A stretch of 51,967 nt of DNA from Vasconcelosia minhoensis LEGE 07310 (GCF_015207255.1 NZ_JADEXG010000033.1:1-51967); one strand, 5' to 3'; shown: positions 33,095 through 40,990, numbered from the stretch's first letter. The notes: generated by a model from the letters alone, not told the origin. Numbers and translations: made by a program.

Positions 33095-33126
33095 GGGTCT
33101 TTCGCTGAGCTGGAAGGCCCTTTTCT
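33095..33126 (+). terminator. Likely Rho-independent terminator after ycf35
   Basis: GGGTCTTTC pairs with GGAAGGCCC (with G-U pairs) around a short loop and runs into TTTTCT. It sits in the 80-base gap between ycf35 and the ferredoxin gene, so it could attenuate rather than fully stop the transcript. Confidence 0.55.
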
Positions 33127-33153
33127 ATTAGACCACCTACCTTTTTTCGGATT

Positions 33154-33579
33154 TTGAATAATCAAGATTTTAAGCGTACGGGTTTAGAGCCAGAGCTGGG
33201 CAGCCAGCTCAGGGAGGGCGAGGCCCGCTCGGGTTTAGAGCCAGAGCTGGGCGGAAACCTGCGCCAGCAGGGTATCTATGTCGATGAGTTGACCTGCATT
33301 GGCTGTAAGCACTGTGCCCACGTTGCCCGAAATACGTTCTACATTGAGCCAGACTACGGCCGGGCTCGGGTCGTCCGTCAAAATGGCGATTCTGAAGCGC
33401 TGGTGCAGGAAGCTATCGATACCTGCCCGGTTGACTGCATTCACTGGGTGGACTATACCGAGCTGCGGCAGCTAGAAGCTGAGCGGCAGTATCAGGTGAT
33501 TCCAGTCGTGGGCTTCCCCGTTGAAAAGGCCGTAATCGCAACTCAGCGGCGTCGCAATGCGCGACGTGCTCGCAGCTAG
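33154..33579 (+). CDS. [4Fe-4S] ferredoxin of the ycf35 cluster
   Basis: 141 residues starting at TTG (33154-33156). The cluster ligands are LTCIGCKHCAHVARNTF (C-x2-C-x2-C at about residues 48-54) and DTCPVDCIHWV at about residues 89-99, a single-cluster bacterial-type ferredoxin. The N-terminal 35 residues contain two copies of a GLEPELG motif, and the C-terminal 40 residues are a basic tail (ATQRRRNARRARS). It transfers low-potential electrons; the partner is unknown. Homologues lie beside ycf35 in many cyanobacteria. Confidence 0.87.
   Translation: MNNQDFKRTGLEPELGSQLREGEARSGLEPELGGNLRQQGIYVDELTCIGCKHCAHVARNTFYIEPDYGRARVVRQNGDSEALVQEAIDTCPVDCIHWVDYTELRQLEAERQYQVIPVVGFPVEKAVIATQRRRNARRARS
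33180..33252 (+). repeat. In-frame direct repeat in the ferredoxin N-terminus
   Basis: A 22-base stretch (33180-33201) recurs exactly at 33231-33252, an offset of 51 bases or 17 codons. It encodes GLEPELG twice. Because the repeat is exact at the DNA level, the duplication may be recent or kept by conversion. Confidence 0.85.
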
Positions 33580-33607
33580 CTTTAAGCGGGTTTTCTCAGC
33601 TTTCAAC

Positions 33608-34738
33608 TTATTCAGCCGCGACCTGGACCCGGCCGTCAGGCTGTAGCTCTACGCGCAGCGTTAGCGGCTGCGCCTGAGGCAGCGGCGAGAAGGCAGGATT
33701 TTCGGGATTGGGTAAGGCGATGCGATCGCGGTAGGCTGCTGCCTCACCGCTCACCGCGCCGAAGGCGGCAATCGAGCCGTCAGGGTTCAGCTGGAGCTGA
33801 TAAATCAGCGGCTGGTCGGTCTGGTTGGCCTGCCACTGGGCCTGAAAATACTGCTGGACCTCGCGCGTCGTTTCCAGCAGCTGTAGCCGAGCGCTGCCGC
33901 TGCTGTCCGGCTCGGCCTCTGCCAGGTTGTCTGCCAGGTTAGAGGAGGCGATATCGCCGGCGGCAGCTTCCGACTCAGCCGCAGTAGGGCCGACTGGGGC
34001 GTTGGGTGGTCTGGTTGGGCTAGGGATAACCCGGGTTTTGAGTTCTGGCTTGGTCGGTTGAGGGGTCGGTCGGGGGGCTGGAGCCGCTGCACGCTCTGAG
34101 GCGGCTGTGTCGGTTTCTGGTTCGGCTCCCAGCGTGAATGGAGGAGCTGTCGGCAGCGCTTCGGCGCTTTCAGCTGGGGCCGACTCTTCAGCGGCCTCCT
34201 GATTGGCGATCAGTGCCGACTGACGAGGCCAAAATGCAGCGGCAACGCCGACTGCCAGCAGCAGCGAGGCCGCCGACCCCATCCATAGCGCCAGGGGCCG
34301 AGGCGCACGGGCGGAAACTGCGGTTCTGGTGCGCGGGGGCAGCGCTGCCAGCTGTTGCTCATACTGATCGAGAACACTAGCAATGTCACAGAGATGAAGG
34401 TGGCTCAGCGATCGCAGCTGGCCGCCGATAATCGGCTGGGGAGCTGCACCTGGGGGGTGGCCTAAATTTAGTCTAAAGCTGCCGCTGTCGGTAACGCGCA
34501 GTCTGGGTAAAACGAGCCGGGTCTGGATGGTCTGCTGGACAGTCTGACTCAGTTCTTCTAGCTGACTAAGGCCGCCCTCGGCGAGCAGCAGGGGAGCTGT
34601 CGCTTCCGTGCTCAGCCATAGGCGAAACCGCAGCCGCTGGACGACCGGCTGGGCAGTCCAGCGAGAAAGGACTGAATTCTGGCCGATCACTTCAAGGATG
34701 CAGGTTTCAGTACTAAAACGCTGGGGAGCTATGGCCAT
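33608..34738 (-). CDS. DUF4335-domain protein with one membrane helix
   Basis: 376 residues. Residues about 8-140 match DUF4335: FSTETCILEVIGQNSVLSRW, LRFRLWLSTEATAPLLLAEG, LHLCDIASVLDQYEQQLAAL. A single helix follows (LALWMGSAASLLLAVGVAAAF at about 152-172), then a Pro/Ala/Glu-rich region, and a C-terminal domain (about 285-376) with VQQYFQAQWQANQTDQPLIY and LTLRVELQPDGRVQVAA. It is probably a thylakoid or plasma-membrane protein of unknown function restricted to cyanobacteria. It converges with the ferredoxin gene, with 28 bases between the stops. Confidence 0.78.
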   Translation of the reverse strand: MAIAPQRFSTETCILEVIGQNSVLSRWTAQPVVQRLRFRLWLSTEATAPLLLAEGGLSQLEELSQTVQQTIQTRLVLPRLRVTDSGSFRLNLGHPPGAAPQPIIGGQLRSLSHLHLCDIASVLDQYEQQLAALPPRTRTAVSARAPRPLALWMGSAASLLLAVGVAAAFWPRQSALIANQEAAEESAPAESAEALPTAPPFTLGAEPETDTAASERAAAPAPRPTPQPTKPELKTRVIPSPTRPPNAPVGPTAAESEAAAGDIASSNLADNLAEAEPDSSGSARLQLLETTREVQQYFQAQWQANQTDQPLIYQLQLNPDGSIAAFGAVSGEAAAYRDRIALPNPENPAFSPLPQAQPLTLRVELQPDGRVQVAAE

Positions 34739-34843
34739 TGGGTCACTCAGAGGGAACCTGGGAACACTCGGGAAGACTCTCTTAAGATAGCGATAGTTTT
34801 AGAGGATGAAGCAGGGTTACTAATTTTGTAACTGACTAGGTGA

Positions 34844-35779
34844 CTAGGATTCTTCGTCGAGCGGTCGATGGGGCGGTACAATCACGCGGTAGTCCGCATC
34901 GTATACGCCATCTGGACCCATTTGGCGGTCCGCATCGTCTGCCTCATCGGTACGGCGGGCTGACCGCTCGGGACTCTCTTCTTCCCAGTCTTCCTCCCAG
35001 TCTGATGAGGCTGGGTCACCGACCCGGTTGTAAGCCGACTCATCGTAATCCGAATAGTCCGACTCGCTGTAGGCCGACTCGTCATAGCCTGACTGATCCG
35101 GATTGTAAAGATTATTATCCCGGTAAGTCTGCCGGGGCCGCTGCTCAAGCTGATCGTCATCGGTGCGATTAGCCCCGTCCCAGCCGGCTTCCTCCTCCTC
35201 CCAGCCCTGATCGATCTGGTTGACTGTAGCGTCGGCTGAGTCAGCCTCTCGGCCAAAAAAGCGGCCTGAGCGGGGAGGCTCAGCTGAGGCTGGCTGCTCC
35301 CAGCTATCCCAGCGTTCGGGCGGCCTGAAGCTCTCCCAGTCGGCCGCATCGCGATTTTGGGGTGCCGGGCGAACGGGCTCCGTTGCCGCCACCCGGTCAG
35401 AGGCCGGGGCGGCAGGCGGCTGGGGCGGCTGGTCTGACGGGCGGTCAGAGGAAAGGTCTGAATATCTATTGTCTGAAGGCTCTGGCGAGCTTTGCCAGCC
35501 AGCCGTCTCAGTTGCTGCTGAGCGCTCGTCGCTGGGGTAGGGAACCCGCCGTCCCATGGGGCGGTAGCCGCTACGGGGCGGCTGGCCTAGGTTAACTAAC
35601 CAAAAAATCAGCAGGGTGCAAATTGCCCCAACTGCGATCGCGCCTACTAGCCAGAGCGCCAGCGGCAGCGACCCTGTGGGTGTGCCCAAAACCACCAGCG
35701 GCAGCGAAAGCGAAAGATTTTGCAAGGCCAGGATCACCAGTGCGACCACAACCAGACCGAGAACAATCAGGCGAGGCAT
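34844..35779 (-). CDS. LapA-like (DUF1049) membrane protein with acidic repetitive tail
   Basis: 311 residues from MPRLIVLGLVVVALVILALQ; an upstream extension to 35851 is not supported. Two helices (residues 2-18 and about 39-63) with LSLSLPLVVLGTPTGSLPLA between match the LapA/DUF1049 unit. The rest is long, acidic and low in complexity, with repeats such as DESAYSESDYSDYDESAYN near residues 225-245. LapA proteins act in lipopolysaccharide or envelope assembly in some bacteria, but cyanobacterial members are uncharacterised. Only four bases separate it from ubiX upstream, so it belongs to the rnr-ubiX operon. Confidence 0.72.
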   Translation of the reverse strand: MPRLIVLGLVVVALVILALQNLSLSLPLVVLGTPTGSLPLALWLVGAIAVGAICTLLIFWLVNLGQPPRSGYRPMGRRVPYPSDERSAATETAGWQSSPEPSDNRYSDLSSDRPSDQPPQPPAAPASDRVAATEPVRPAPQNRDAADWESFRPPERWDSWEQPASAEPPRSGRFFGREADSADATVNQIDQGWEEEEAGWDGANRTDDDQLEQRPRQTYRDNNLYNPDQSGYDESAYSESDYSDYDESAYNRVGDPASSDWEEDWEEESPERSARRTDEADDADRQMGPDGVYDADYRVIVPPHRPLDEES

Positions 35780-35783
35780 GGGG

Positions 35784-36419
35784 CTAGCCGTCCCAACGGC
35801 GTAGGGGTACACAGTCAATAGATAGCTGATCGAGGGCCCGGGCGACCACAAAATCGACTAAATCTTCAATCGACTGAGGCTGATGATACCAGGCGGGAAT
35901 TGCCGGCACGACTCGCACCCCCGCCTCGGCCAGGGCGGTCAAGTTACGCAGATGGATCAGGCTCAGCGGCGTTTCTCGCGGCACTACAATCAGCGGCTTG
36001 CCTTCCTTCAGCTGAACGTCTGCGGCTCGTTCTAGCAGGTCAGAACTGAGGCCGTTGGCCAGCTTCGCAACCGTACCCATGCTGCAGGGCATGACCACCA
36101 TTCCAGCCGTTCGAAAAGAGCCGCTAGCGATGCGCGCGCCGACATCCCCCCAGGGATGACATTGGAGCTTCCCGGCTGTCTCGATGCCCGCCTGCTGTCG
36201 CCAAAATAGGGCCTGCTGCTTCGGCTCAACCGGCATCCGGGTTTGGCATTCTTTTTGCCAGACCTGATGGGCTGCCCGAGAGGCGACCAGCTCCACCGCA
36301 TAGTCGGCGGCGAGCAAATGGGTCAGCGCCCGTACCGCATAGATCAGTCCCGAAGCGCCGCTGACGCCTAAAATTAACGGTAGCCGCGGCCGGGCAGAAG
36401 CGCTGAGGCTATTCCTCAT
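35784..36419 (-). CDS. ubiX: Flavin prenyltransferase UbiX
   Basis: 211 residues from MRNSLSASARPRLPL. The core begins LILGVSGASGLIYAVRALTH (the GxSGASG phosphate-binding loop), with VVMPCSMGTVAKLANGLSSD and RAADVQLKEGKPLIVVPRET later, and PAIPAWYHQPQSIEDLVDF near the end. UbiX joins a dimethylallyl group to FMN to make the prenylated flavin used by UbiD decarboxylases. In cyanobacteria this supports plastoquinone or other ring decarboxylation. The start at 36419 overlaps the RNase stop by 11 bases. Confidence 0.92.
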   Translation of the reverse strand: MRNSLSASARPRLPLILGVSGASGLIYAVRALTHLLAADYAVELVASRAAHQVWQKECQTRMPVEPKQQALFWRQQAGIETAGKLQCHPWGDVGARIASGSFRTAGMVVMPCSMGTVAKLANGLSSDLLERAADVQLKEGKPLIVVPRETPLSLIHLRNLTALAEAGVRVVPAIPAWYHQPQSIEDLVDFVVARALDQLSIDCVPLRRWDG

Positions 36420-38802
36420 CGTCGCCATAGCGATCGTCTTGGCCATTGACGTCATCGTCGCCATGCTCGCCGTTGCCGTTACCGTCGTCTTCATCATCGT
36501 CGAGCGCCTGACTACCGCCGCCCACCGCTTCTAAATCGATTTGCTGACGGTAGTAGTCTACGCTCTTCACCTTGACCTCGACCCGATCCCCCAGCCGGTA
36601 CTGCTGCCGGTTTTTACGACCGACCAGCTTGTGCTGCCGCGAGCGGTATTCGTACCAGTCGTCCTTGAGCGAGCTGACGTGGACTAGGCCCTCGACCAGC
36701 AGCTCTTCGAGCTCGACAAAGAAGCCATAGGACTGTACCCCAGTAATCAGGCCGTGGAAGACTTCGCCCGTGTGGGCCTGCATGAAGGCAGCCTTCTTCA
36801 GCCCTTCCAGGTAAGACTCGGCTTCCTGGGCCAGGCGTTCGCGCTCGGTCAGATGGATAGCGGCTCGCGTCAGCTGGTCTTCGAACGCATGCTGCACGTC
36901 AGGCGGCAGCACGCTCCAGTTGATCTGACCGTGGCAAGAGCTGTGGCGTAAGTCAACCCGATCTTTAGAGCGGGTCGAGCGGCGATCGCGGCCTTCGTTA
37001 AAGACCGCATGCAGCAGCCGGTGCACCAGCAGGTCGGGGTAGCGCCGCACGGGGGAGGCAAAGTGGGTATAGGCATCGTCGATGGCCAGGCCAAAATGGA
37101 TGCCGGGCTGGGCGCTGTAGGCCGCTGGTTTAAAGGTTTCTAGCAGCAGGTAGGTCAGCACCTTTTCGGCTTTAGACTCGGCAAACTGTTCGGTAAACTT
37201 GCGATAGTCTCGGGGATAGACTTCCTCTTCCTCGGCCAGCTGCAAGTCTAAGCCCATGTTATTGGCCATCTTAATCAGGTCCTGCGCATCGCTCGGGTCG
37301 GGGGTGCGGTGGACCCGGTAGACAGCGGGTAGACCCAGCGCCTGCAAGTGTTTCGCGACCAGATGATTGACGAGCAGCATCAGCTCGGTGACGATTATCC
37401 GCGCGGGCAGCTGCGCAGAAACCACCATCGCGCCCAGCGCCCCTTCGTCGTCGTACTGAAACTTAGGCGAGAGGAACTGCGCTAGCTCACTATCGGCTTC
37501 GGGCGGCAGCGCGTGGTCTGGCAAGTTGAGGTCAAAGGCACCCCGCTCGTGGCGCTGCTTGCGGACGGCCTGACTGACGGCAAAGAGCTGGTCTAGCAGT
37601 TCATAGACTGGCTCAAAGGATTTGAGTTCCTTCGGCTTTATGCCTAGTTCAGCCAGCTGCGCCTTGTCCTGGCGGGCCAAAACGGCCTGGGCCTGCTGAT
37701 AGTTCAGCCGGTGGTCAACCTCGACCACGCTGGGCTGAAACTCATACTCCAGCACCTGCCCGGTCTGGTCGAGCGTCACCAGCACCGAGATCGCCAGCCG
37801 CTCTTTGCCGGGCAGCAGTGACCCCAGGGCGTTAGGCAGCGGCGGCGGCAGCATCGACACGACCTCATCGCCAAGATAGACAGAGGTGCCGCGGCGGTAG
37901 GCATCGCGGTCGATGGGGTCGCCATCTCTAACGTAAAAGGAAACATCGACGATGTGGACGCCCAGACGCCAGTGCCCCTCGTCGGTTTGTTCCAAACTCA
38001 GGGCATCGTCGGTGGCTTTAGAGTCCGCTCCGTCGATGGTGAGGGTGAGCTGCTGGCGCAGATCGGTGCGGCCTTTGAGGTCGGCTTTGCGGATTTTGTT
38101 GGGGAGCGATCGCGCCGCAATGAACACCTCTTCGGGAAAGCTGCGGGGCAGGTCGTACTTGCAGTAGACGATATCAATATCGGAGGCATCCTCAGCATCG
38201 CTGCCCAAAATTTGTGCAACGCGACCCTGGGGCGGGTGCTGACCGAGGGGGTAGCGGGTAATCTCAACGTGAATGAGGTGGTCAATGGCCTGACTCAGGT
38301 CAACGTCGCCCGCCGTCAGGTCTAACTCAAACAGCAGCCGATCGTCCAGTGGCACCGCCTGATAGCTATCATCGGTAGCTTTTACCCGAGCCAGCACCGA
38401 GGCGTTGGCCCGTTCTAAAATGAGCTTGACTTCCCCTTCGGGACTGCGGCGGCGGCTGCCTTCTTTCGTCACCTTAACCAGAACGCGATCGCCGTTCCAG
38501 GCCGTATTCAGCTGGCTCTCGCGGACGTAGATATCATCGGCGCTTTCCTCGTCCTGAATGGCGAAGCAAAAGCCTTTGCTAGAGCAGCGCAGCTTGCCCT
38601 CAATCACGTCTTCTTCGGCAACGCGGCGATATTTGCCTCGCGCTTTCTCCACTACTTGAATGCGCTCTAGGGCATCTAGAGCAACCTGGAGATCTCTAGA
38701 GCTGCTTTCATCCTTGCAGCTGAGTTTCTTTTCGAGGGTTTTAACGGTAACGAGCTTATCTTCCGACAGATTGGCCAGGAGGGAAGCAATTGAAAAATCC
38801 AT
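36409..38802 (-). CDS. rnr: Ribonuclease R/II-family exoribonuclease (RNB)
   Basis: 797 residues from MDFSIASLLANLSEDK. Order: an N-terminal helix-turn-helix-like region, cold-shock domains (KLRCSSKGFCFAIQDEES), the RNB catalytic domain from about residue 255 (LTIDGADSKATDDALSLEQT, which supplies the metal-binding aspartates, then GVHIVDVSFYVRDGDPIDRD), HFASPVRRYPDLLVHRLLHA, and an S1 domain near residues 670-760 (GEVFHGLITGVQSYGFFVEL). It degrades RNA 3'-to-5'. The C-terminus is an acidic Asp/Gly/Asn tail of about 30 residues. R versus II class is not decided by sequence alone. Confidence 0.9.
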   Translation of the reverse strand: MDFSIASLLANLSEDKLVTVKTLEKKLSCKDESSSRDLQVALDALERIQVVEKARGKYRRVAEEDVIEGKLRCSSKGFCFAIQDEESADDIYVRESQLNTAWNGDRVLVKVTKEGSRRRSPEGEVKLILERANASVLARVKATDDSYQAVPLDDRLLFELDLTAGDVDLSQAIDHLIHVEITRYPLGQHPPQGRVAQILGSDAEDASDIDIVYCKYDLPRSFPEEVFIAARSLPNKIRKADLKGRTDLRQQLTLTIDGADSKATDDALSLEQTDEGHWRLGVHIVDVSFYVRDGDPIDRDAYRRGTSVYLGDEVVSMLPPPLPNALGSLLPGKERLAISVLVTLDQTGQVLEYEFQPSVVEVDHRLNYQQAQAVLARQDKAQLAELGIKPKELKSFEPVYELLDQLFAVSQAVRKQRHERGAFDLNLPDHALPPEADSELAQFLSPKFQYDDEGALGAMVVSAQLPARIIVTELMLLVNHLVAKHLQALGLPAVYRVHRTPDPSDAQDLIKMANNMGLDLQLAEEEEVYPRDYRKFTEQFAESKAEKVLTYLLLETFKPAAYSAQPGIHFGLAIDDAYTHFASPVRRYPDLLVHRLLHAVFNEGRDRRSTRSKDRVDLRHSSCHGQINWSVLPPDVQHAFEDQLTRAAIHLTERERLAQEAESYLEGLKKAAFMQAHTGEVFHGLITGVQSYGFFVELEELLVEGLVHVSSLKDDWYEYRSRQHKLVGRKNRQQYRLGDRVEVKVKSVDYYRQQIDLEAVGGGSQALDDDEDDGNGNGEHGDDDVNGQDDRYGDDEE

Positions 38803-39241
38803 GTAGCGATGGGTCCTTAGATTGGGATTAGATGAGTTGGTCGGCGAAAACCCACCTGCAGACATTTAACAGACATTGGGCGAACATTGCACCGGCTGAA
38901 ACAGGCCAGACTAACGGGCCAAAGGCGACAGGCTAGAGGCGACAGGCCGAACTCTGCTCCACGCCCAGCCGAATTGCGCTAGCCGCAGATGACCTCAGGC
39001 TGACGGTTGAAAACGTCTTCCGCAGAATCAATCAAGTTGGGATGTATCGCGTCGATTATCCCTTTCCAGAAGCCCTTCCGGAGGCTTAAAGCCCTGGTGC
39101 TTGCGAGAGTCTATAGGCCCAACTCTCTCTATCGTTCCGCAAGGGGTGGAAAACTGTCAAATTTTTTGTCTAATTTTCCGGTCATTTCCCTTTAGACCGG
39201 TCATTTCCCTTTAGATTTGAGAGGATTCCGCTGCTCCCGAC
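38803..39241. other. Intergenic region between the RNase gene and phoU
   Basis: About 440 bases, both flanking genes on the minus strand. It holds the promoter of the RNase operon and the 3' end of phoU. It contains short GGCGACAGGC(T/C) repeats near 38926-38948 and the 19-base tandem repeat listed separately. A 62-codon plus-strand frame (39007-39195) does not look like a protein. Confidence 0.45.
39178..39215. repeat. Exact 19-base tandem repeat downstream of phoU
   Basis: CCGGTCATTTCCCTTTAGA occurs twice without spacing (39178-39196 and 39197-39215), 27 bases before the phoU stop on the other strand. It has no dyad of its own. It could be a polymerase-slippage repeat or a protein-binding direct repeat. 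Confidence 0.85.
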
Positions 39242-39955
39242 TCAAAACCGCTCACCTGTGACGACGTAGGTCACCCGGCGGCCCACGTTAGTCGCATGGT
39301 CGGCAATTCGCTCCAGCGCCCGAATCACCAGAACCATCAGGATCACTGGCTCGACGATGCCAGTTTCGCAGGGCGACTTGACCAGGCGCTGATAAAGTCG
39401 GGCGTAGTCATCATCAACCGCATCGTCTTTCCGTTTGATCTCCCGGCCGGCGACCGAGTCTAGCTCTGAAAGTGAAATCAGGCACAGGGCGACCATGGAG
39501 CGACAGCGGTCGAGCATGACCTGAACCTCGTCCATGCAGTCGGGCACCGGGTAGGGAAAGAGCTGAATAGCCGAATTGCCAATGCTCTTGGCGTAGTCAC
39601 CGATCCGCTCCAGGTCGCGGATCATCTGCATGAAGGTGCTGACCAGCCGCAGGTCTTGAGTGACGGGGGCCTCTAGATTGAGCAGGTTAACACAGTCTAC
39701 TTCGATCTGACGATAGAGCTGGTCAATTTGCTTGTCCTGAATCGGAATTTTACGGGCGGCTTCCAGGCTGCGATCGCACAGGGCCTCCCGCGCCAGCAGA
39801 CAGGAATTTTCGACCAAAGCGCCCATTCTCAGCACGTCGTGCTGGATACGCATAATTTTCCGATCGAGGCTGGGGCGCTGGGGCTGCGGCTGTCCCGAAC
39901 CTGAGCTAGACGGTTCGACAATGCCGTTGGTCGTGTCTGAGGAGGGAGTCGCCAT
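39242..39955 (-). CDS. phoU: Phosphate-signalling protein PhoU
   Basis: 237 residues from MATPSSD; an ATG at 39976 would add seven. After a polar tail, two PhoU repeats of three helices each are visible: LDRKIMRIQHDVLRMGALVE, EVDCVNLLNLEAPVTQDLRL, MQMIRDLERIGDYAKSIGNS and the second copy ending VIRALERIADHATNVGRRVT. The metal-binding E/D-xxx-D motifs (DLERIGD, ALERIAD) are intact. PhoU links the Pst phosphate transporter to the histidine kinase and represses the Pho regulon when phosphate is sufficient. pst genes are not in the window. Confidence 0.93.
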   Translation of the reverse strand: MATPSSDTTNGIVEPSSSGSGQPQPQRPSLDRKIMRIQHDVLRMGALVENSCLLAREALCDRSLEAARKIPIQDKQIDQLYRQIEVDCVNLLNLEAPVTQDLRLVSTFMQMIRDLERIGDYAKSIGNSAIQLFPYPVPDCMDEVQVMLDRCRSMVALCLISLSELDSVAGREIKRKDDAVDDDYARLYQRLVKSPCETGIVEPVILMVLVIRALERIADHATNVGRRVTYVVTGERF

Positions 39956-40073
39956 TGCTATATCAGCCAATATCATCGGGGAAAACTGCTACGGGCATCT
40001 TGCAGGGAGCGACGGGGCAAAATCTGGCGCAGAATTTTGACGGTGCAGCCAACAGTCAGCGAACGCAGCGGAC

Positions 40074-40091
40074 GCTGTTAAAGTTTGTAAC
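40074..40091 (-). promoter_or_regulatory. HLR1-like element (possible RpaB site) upstream of psaM
   Basis: On the minus strand the site reads GTTACAAACTTTAACAGC. The first half fits the HLR1 half-site (G/T)TTACA(A/T)(A/T); the second half has three mismatches. Photosystem I promoters in cyanobacteria often carry HLR1 sites bound by RpaB. It lies about 80 bases before the psaM ATG. A TATAGAAT -10-like box (about 40137-40144) and a palindrome AGAATTAATTCT lie in between. Confidence 0.35.
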
Positions 40092-40172
40092 AGCTGTTGG
40101 CGTAGCCCTCGCGTTTTTTACCATTTTGCAGAATCATTATAGAATTAATTCTCATACGATGGGGAAACCTCT

Positions 40173-40268
40173 ATGTCTTTATCAGATACTCAGATCTTTG
40201 TCGCACTAGCTGTTGCGCTCATCCCGGGATTTCTAGCTTTGCGCCTATCTACCGAACTCTATAAGTAA
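40173..40268 (+). CDS. psaM: Photosystem I reaction-centre subunit XII (PsaM)
   Basis: 31 residues, too short for most gene callers. The protein starts [20 protein letters not shown] and ends [11 protein letters not shown], the near-invariant PsaM sequence with one membrane helix. PsaM sits at the trimer interface side of the photosystem I monomer near PsaI and PsaL, and supports trimer formation and stability. The ATG at 40173 and TAA at 40266-40268 give the standard length. A strong terminator follows 80 bases downstream, so it is likely monocistronic. Confidence 0.96.
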   Translation: MSLSDTQIFVALAVALIPGFLALRLSTELYK

Positions 40269-40347
40269 ATTAGATCAAGTAAAGTAGGTCAGGCCCGAAC
40301 GCTCTGTACTCATCTGTACTCAGTAGACGCCGGGCTCGTGCCCACTT

Positions 40348-40384
40348 AAATAGCCCCTCCCGCATCGCTTGGGAGGGGCTATTT
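40348..40384 (+). terminator. Strong terminator after psaM
   Basis: A 14-bp perfect stem pairs AAATAGCCCCTCCC with GGGAGGGGCTATTT around a nine-base loop. It lies 80 bases after the psaM stop. Because the A/T arms are symmetric, it could act in either direction, but psaM is the only nearby upstream gene. Confidence 0.85.
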
Positions 40385-40448
40385 AATGGTGGTTAAAGCA
40401 TTCAATTGGACATTTCTATCAGAAATGCCAAAAAGCTGCTGAAAGATC

Positions 40449-40571
40449 GTGAAAAAAATAGGCTTTGCCCCCATAATGATGGCGGCTGCGGTTGAGCCCA
40501 GGCCAGCGGCAGCCATCATATATATCCTTGGCATACCCCTGGTCATCGCCTTTGGTAATTGCCTCTTGTAA
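40449..40571 (+). CDS. Possible 40-residue membrane peptide
   Basis: A GTG-started frame (40449-40571) reads MKKIGFAPIMMAAAVEPRPA, then AAIIYILGIPLVIAFGNCLL. A basic N-terminus and a terminal hydrophobic helix are plausible for a small thylakoid subunit, but I match it to no known psb, pet or psa peptide. An alternative ATG lies at 40476. It ends 17 bases before the next gene. It may be chance. Confidence 0.25.
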   Translation: MKKIGFAPIMMAAAVEPRPAAAIIYILGIPLVIAFGNCLL

Positions 40572-40588
40572 TAGGTAGATCCTTTTCT

Positions 40589-40990
40589 ATGACTGCTGTT
40601 AGACGTACCGATTTTTTACAGCCCTCACCTCAGCCCCGCCCTGTCCCGTCGCAGCGGCGCGCCTATCGTGCTAAAAGGCGGCTCCATGTCGGGGCGCGGC
40701 GGGCTGCGGCGATGGAAGTTTCGGTCAAGCTGACGGTCAATTTGGTGCTAGCGGTGATTGCCGGAACGACCATTGCCAAGCTGGTGCCTTACTACCAGTC
40801 TCAGCAGAGCCGTCTCGATGTGCTGCAAACGTCAGTCCAGCTTTCTCAGCAAGAAAATGCCAAACTATGGGCCAGCTTCAGTCGCAGCTTTGATCCCGCC
40901 CAGGCGGGCCTGATTATGCAGGAGCAGAGCGGTCGCGAGTCGCCCAATCAAAGACCGGTGATTTGGCTTAAACCAGCTGCTGAGGAATAA
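40589..40990 (+). CDS. Small single-helix membrane protein, cyanobacterial hypothetical
   Basis: 133 residues from MTAVRRTDFLQP. A basic, Arg-rich first 45 residues (QRRAYRAKRRLHVGARRAAA) are followed by one helix at about 49-67 (VSVKLTVNLVLAVIAGTTIA), a coiled-coil-like stretch (QSQQSRLDVLQTSVQLSQQE) and a polar tail ending RPVIWLKPAAEE. The layout resembles the hypothetical slr-type small proteins kept in cyanobacteria, perhaps a cell-division or membrane scaffold protein; this is not established. Confidence 0.65.
   Translation: MTAVRRTDFLQPSPQPRPVPSQRRAYRAKRRLHVGARRAAAMEVSVKLTVNLVLAVIAGTTIAKLVPYYQSQQSRLDVLQTSVQLSQQENAKLWASFSRSFDPAQAGLIMQEQSGRESPNQRPVIWLKPAAEE

Noticed and set aside
39007-39195. 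62-codon plus-strand frame
   Set aside because: No protein-like periodicity, runs into the tandem repeat, and overlaps the likely control region of the RNase operon.
39955-40209. 84-codon plus-strand frame overlapping the phoU start and psaM
   Set aside because: It overlaps the real psaM gene in another frame and covers the phoU/psaM promoter region; psaM itself is unmistakable.
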